The notes under the pieces were generated by a model. That model was not told the origin of the DNA. It searched no databases and saw nothing but the letters and a program-made list of their open reading frames with translations. Position numbers and translations under genes: made by a program. This document shows positions 61,241 to 64,000 of a stretch of 64,000 bases of DNA, piece by piece (position 1 is the stretch's first letter; every line of letters begins with the position of its first letter). Source of the DNA: CAVOJV01 sp963696325 (GTDB lineage Bacteria > Pseudomonadota > Gammaproteobacteria > Competibacterales > Competibacteraceae); the NCBI GenBank assembly GCA_963696325.1, contig CAVOJV010000052.1:1-64000 (forward strand), given 5' to 3'.

Positions 61241-62971
61241 TCAGCCAGCGTATCCGCGCCCTTTGATGAAACCAAGTCTTTCCAGCTTCAGAATTACCCG
61301 CTGCGCCGCTTCGTCCGCGGTGCACTCCGTGGTGTCGATGCTCAGGTCGGGGTTTTCCGGGATCTCGTAGGGATCGCTGATGCCGGTGAACTCCTTAATG
61401 ATACCGGCGCGGGCCTTGGCATAAAGTCCCTTGCGGTCACGTTCCTCGCACACTTCCAGGGCGGTGGCCACATATACTTCCACGCATCCGCCGACCGCCG
61501 ATATCATCTCCCGCACCTCGCGCCGGGTAGCGGCATAGGGAGCGATGGGCGCGCAGATCGCGACTCCCCCGTTCTTGGTAATTTCGCTGGCTACGAAGCC
61601 AATGCGCAAGATGTTGATATTGCGATGCTCCCTCGAAAACCCCAATTCACTGGACAGGTGCTTGCGGACAATGTCGCCGTCCAGCAGGGTGACCGCGCGC
61701 CCGCCCATTTCCATGAGCTTGACCATCAAGGCATTGGCGATGGTGGACTTGCCGGCCCCGGACAGACCCGTAAAGAATACGGTGAAACCCTGCTTGTGGC
61801 GCGCCGGATGGGTCTTGCGCAACTCGGTTACCACTTCAGGATAGGAAAACCAGTCGGGAATTTCCAAGCCTTCCTGCAAGCGGCGGCGGAATTCGGTGCC
61901 GGAGATGTTCAACACGGTGTCGGTGGGCTGGATCTCGTCGGTCGGCACGTACTCGGCCTTTTCCTGGACGTAGACCATTTCCTGGAAGGGCACCATCTGA
62001 ATGCCCAGTTCATCCTGATAACGCGCCACCAGTTCCTGAGCCTCGTAAGGGCCATAGAAATCCACGCCCTGGCTGTTTTTGCCGGGTCCCGCATGGTCCC
62101 GTCCAACGATGAAATGGCTGCATCCGTGGTTCTTGCGGATGATGGCGTGCCAGAGCGCCTCCCGCGGACCGCCCATGCGCATCGCCAGATGCAGCAGACT
62201 CAAGGCGGTGGTCTGCTCCGGGTAGTTCTTGAGTAGATGCTCGTAGCAGCGCACCCGGGAGTAATGATCGATGTCGCCTGGCTTGGTCATGCCCACGACG
62301 GGATGGATCAACAAATTGGCCTCGGCCAACTGGGCGGCGCGGAAGGTCAGCTCTTGATGGGCTCGATGCATGGGGTTGCGGGTCTGAAAGGCGACGATGC
62401 GCCGCCAGCCCAGTTTCTTGAACTTTTCCCGCAGTTCCCGCGGCGAGTGGCGCAGATGCTTGAAGTCATAATGCAGCGGTGCCTCGATGCCCTTCAGGCG
62501 ACCTCCCAGGTAAACGGGATGGGTCTGGTTGAGCAGATAATTCACCCCTGGATGCATAAGGTCGGTGGTGCCAAAAACCCGCAGTGCTTCCTGGGCTTGG
62601 TCGGGCCACCAGAGATCAGAGACTTCCAGGCTGGCGATCAATACGCCTTCCGGGTCGCGCAGAGCGATCTGGCTGCCCGCGCTGATACCCTTGGCGAAGG
62701 CTTCGGACACGTCCAGGGTGATGGGCATCGGCCACAGGGTACCATCGGCCAGCCGCAGCTCTGCCAGCACATGTTCATAATCGGCCCTGCCTAAAAAACC
62801 CTCCAGGGGCGAAAAGGCGCCATTCAGCAATAACTCGATGTCACAGAGCTGGCGGTGATTCAGGTCCCAGGGCGGGTATTCGTTGGCCTGCTGTTTGACA
62901 AAGCTCGCCTCCTCGGCGGCAACGAAGAGTTCCTTGAGGATGCCCCCATGGGGCTGGATCAGCGTGGTCAT
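61241..62971 (-). CDS. bifunctional sulfate adenylyltransferase/adenylylsulfate kinase
   Basis: A 576-residue fusion that activates sulfate to APS and phosphorylates it to PAPS. The N-terminal ATP sulfurylase domain has QTRNPMHRAHQELTFRAA and VGRDHAGPGKNSQG; the C-terminal kinase has P-loop FTGLSGAGKSTIANAL and LLDGDIVRKHLSSELGFSRE. ATG 62971 (GAGAG upstream) opens the usual LIQPHGG start; the longer frame is rejected. Such Sat-CysC fusions occur in Chromatiales-like and related bacteria. It works with cysZ in sulfate assimilation. Confidence 0.93.
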   Translation of the reverse strand: MTTLIQPHGGILKELFVAAEEASFVKQQANEYPPWDLNHRQLCDIELLLNGAFSPLEGFLGRADYEHVLAELRLADGTLWPMPITLDVSEAFAKGISAGSQIALRDPEGVLIASLEVSDLWWPDQAQEALRVFGTTDLMHPGVNYLLNQTHPVYLGGRLKGIEAPLHYDFKHLRHSPRELREKFKKLGWRRIVAFQTRNPMHRAHQELTFRAAQLAEANLLIHPVVGMTKPGDIDHYSRVRCYEHLLKNYPEQTTALSLLHLAMRMGGPREALWHAIIRKNHGCSHFIVGRDHAGPGKNSQGVDFYGPYEAQELVARYQDELGIQMVPFQEMVYVQEKAEYVPTDEIQPTDTVLNISGTEFRRRLQEGLEIPDWFSYPEVVTELRKTHPARHKQGFTVFFTGLSGAGKSTIANALMVKLMEMGGRAVTLLDGDIVRKHLSSELGFSREHRNINILRIGFVASEITKNGGVAICAPIAPYAATRREVREMISAVGGCVEVYVATALEVCEERDRKGLYAKARAGIIKEFTGISDPYEIPENPDLSIDTTECTADEAAQRVILKLERLGFIKGRGYAG

Positions 62972-63046
62972 AATGCTCTCTATAATCAACAGTAATAGGG
63001 TAAAAGCAACTGTGGTGTGCCACGTCACTGGCACTCGCAAGTCAGT

Positions 63047-64000
63047 TCACGAGTGCTGGCGGTTCGTCAGCTGCCTGACGGCGCACAGTAATTCAAATAG
63101 GCCGATGCCCGTCAATAGGCCGGCGCTGTCGATGAGGACGTCCTTCACACGAGGTATCCGTCCCTCCACAAAAAACTGCAAGACTTCGCTTACCACGGCC
63201 AGAAGCATTAAACCCGCCAGCAGAGACAGGCGCCGCTTGCCCGGATAGGCCAGGCGCAGGGCGAAGGCAAGCAGCGCAAAGAACAGCACATGCCCTAGCT
63301 TCTCAACAGGGATTGGCAGTGTTTGCAGGTCTTGCAGTAAATCGGCGTCACTGTCTACATGCTGAGCGGTGATTCGGGCAAGGGCTGTGTCGAGTGCGGT
63401 CCCGATCTCCATCTTTAATGGTGCTGGCATCAGTGTTCCTAGGAAAATTCCGACGGCAGCCAGATAAATCAGGGAGTGCCGCCAGTCGAAGCGCAGCCGC
63501 CCCCGGTACGGCAGCCCCAGCCACAGCAACCCGAGTACCCAGGCGCTTATGCCCAGCCCCCGATACAGCGGATAGCGGTCCCGCTCCTGAGCTTGCCGCA
63601 GGCTTAACCGTTTCACCACCAGAGTACCCGTGGCGCCGATAAGTTGAACACTGACGCGGACTTCCCTGGCATTCTGCGGTATCCGGAATATCCCCTGATA
63701 GGTGTGCCAAGGCAGCGTACCCACCAAGTCCGTCACCAGATGCGGAACTTTCATCATGCGTTGATTTTCATCCAGACTTACCAGGGCCAGACGGCCTTTG
63801 TGCCAGAACCGCTCGCCGGGGCGAATGTCCTGGGCCTTGAGCACGCCAGCAAGCCGCAGCATCTGATAGCGGCCGGGGTTTGGCAGGGATTGGCGCAGCG
63901 CCACGCCGGCGCCGGGTTCATTAACCCGCAGGAACACGTTGCCGCCCTCGGCGGCTTCCGCAACTCCGCGCCCCGTCGAAACCCAATGCGCAAGACCCTC
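63047..64000 (-). CDS. VanZ-domain membrane protein, 5' end outside window
   Basis: The C-terminal ~190 residues form a VanZ-like domain with four membrane segments and the motif VEKLGHVLFFALLAFALRLA, EVLQFFVEGRIPRVKDVLID followed by SAG. The N-terminal part is strand-rich (MLRLAGVLKAQDIRPGERFW) and exported in such proteins, joined to a first helix near residue 150. The frame stays open to 64000, so the true start is outside. VanZ domains occur in envelope polysaccharide and exosortase-related loci; the role here is unknown. Confidence 0.78.
   Translation of the reverse strand, partial: EGLAHWVSTGRGVAEAAEGGNVFLRVNEPGAGVALRQSLPNPGRYQMLRLAGVLKAQDIRPGERFWHKGRLALVSLDENQRMMKVPHLVTDLVGTLPWHTYQGIFRIPQNAREVRVSVQLIGATGTLVVKRLSLRQAQERDRYPLYRGLGISAWVLGLLWLGLPYRGRLRFDWRHSLIYLAAVGIFLGTLMPAPLKMEIGTALDTALARITAQHVDSDADLLQDLQTLPIPVEKLGHVLFFALLAFALRLAYPGKRRLSLLAGLMLLAVVSEVLQFFVEGRIPRVKDVLIDSAGLLTGIGLFELLCAVRQLTNRQHS

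Overview
The window reads as a chromosomal segment of a gammaproteobacterium with about 60% GC in its housekeeping genes. The layouts smc-zipA-ligA, queF-cysZ, pilU and sthA, together with a polyhydroxyalkanoate granule protein and a fused ATP sulfurylase/APS kinase, fit this class. A polyhydroxyalkanoate-storing lineage such as the Competibacter/Contendobacter group is my best guess, inferred from gene flavour and not from a marker gene. I saw no rRNA, tRNA or CRISPR array.

Layout. 1-2481: IS21-family element with a decayed istA and intact istB. 2.6-8.0 kb: dihaem cytochrome c peroxidase, a truncated ADP-ribosylglycohydrolase, an Mth938-like protein, a phasin, a lytic transglycosylase, a DUF2238 membrane protein and an enoyl-CoA hydratase-family operon. 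8.2-14.4 kb: a transposon graveyard holding an IS110 element with a structured upstream leader, an ISAs1 element with perfect 18-bp ends split by an IS3 element, and fragments of IS66, IS3 and a serine recombinase. 14.4-17.7 kb: aldehyde dehydrogenase plus DUF779 behind a sigma-54-type promoter, then an orphan tungstate-binding protein. 17.7-22.6 kb: a mosaic of truncated genes (GT4 glycosyltransferase in two halves, antitoxin/PIN pair, CHAT-domain start fused to rfbA end, a low-GC membrane glycosyltransferase-like gene, rfbC, DUF2092 and IS91 pieces). 22.6-27 kb: arsS-type radical SAM gene, endonuclease V, a ChaN-PDZ lipoprotein, a PGPGW membrane protein and a DUF455 ferritin-like protein.

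27.1-30.2 kb: two overlapping genes for different P-loop ATPases, whose predicted promoter lies inside a perfect inverted repeat (18 bp arms, 2 bp spacer). 30.5-38.5 kb: a decayed type I secretion/RTX locus. hlyD is intact, but the ABC transporter gene has been broken by a vapBC-like cassette, its 5' end is present three times, and the long RTX repeat gene carries frameshifts. Upstream of the RTX gene is a good candidate class I cyclic-di-GMP riboswitch with an overlapping intrinsic terminator, wired as an ON switch. 38.5-49.3 kb: two DUF4139 proteins, a metallo-beta-lactamase-fold protein, and SrfB and SrfC homologues separated by fragments of Uma2, WD40 and Trypco1 genes. 49.4-64.0 kb: conserved core genes ligA, zipA, smc, queF, cysZ, an aminotransferase, pilU, sthA, sat-cysC and a VanZ-domain protein cut by the window edge.

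The core genes look intact and regularly organised. The accessory blocks (8-14, 17.7-22.6 and 31-38.5 kb) show repeated insertion, short-homology joining and decay. The best candidates for under-described biology are the ATPase pair with its palindromic promoter, the c-di-GMP switch on the RTX gene, the multiplied toxin-antitoxin cassette and the SrfB/SrfC neighbourhood.
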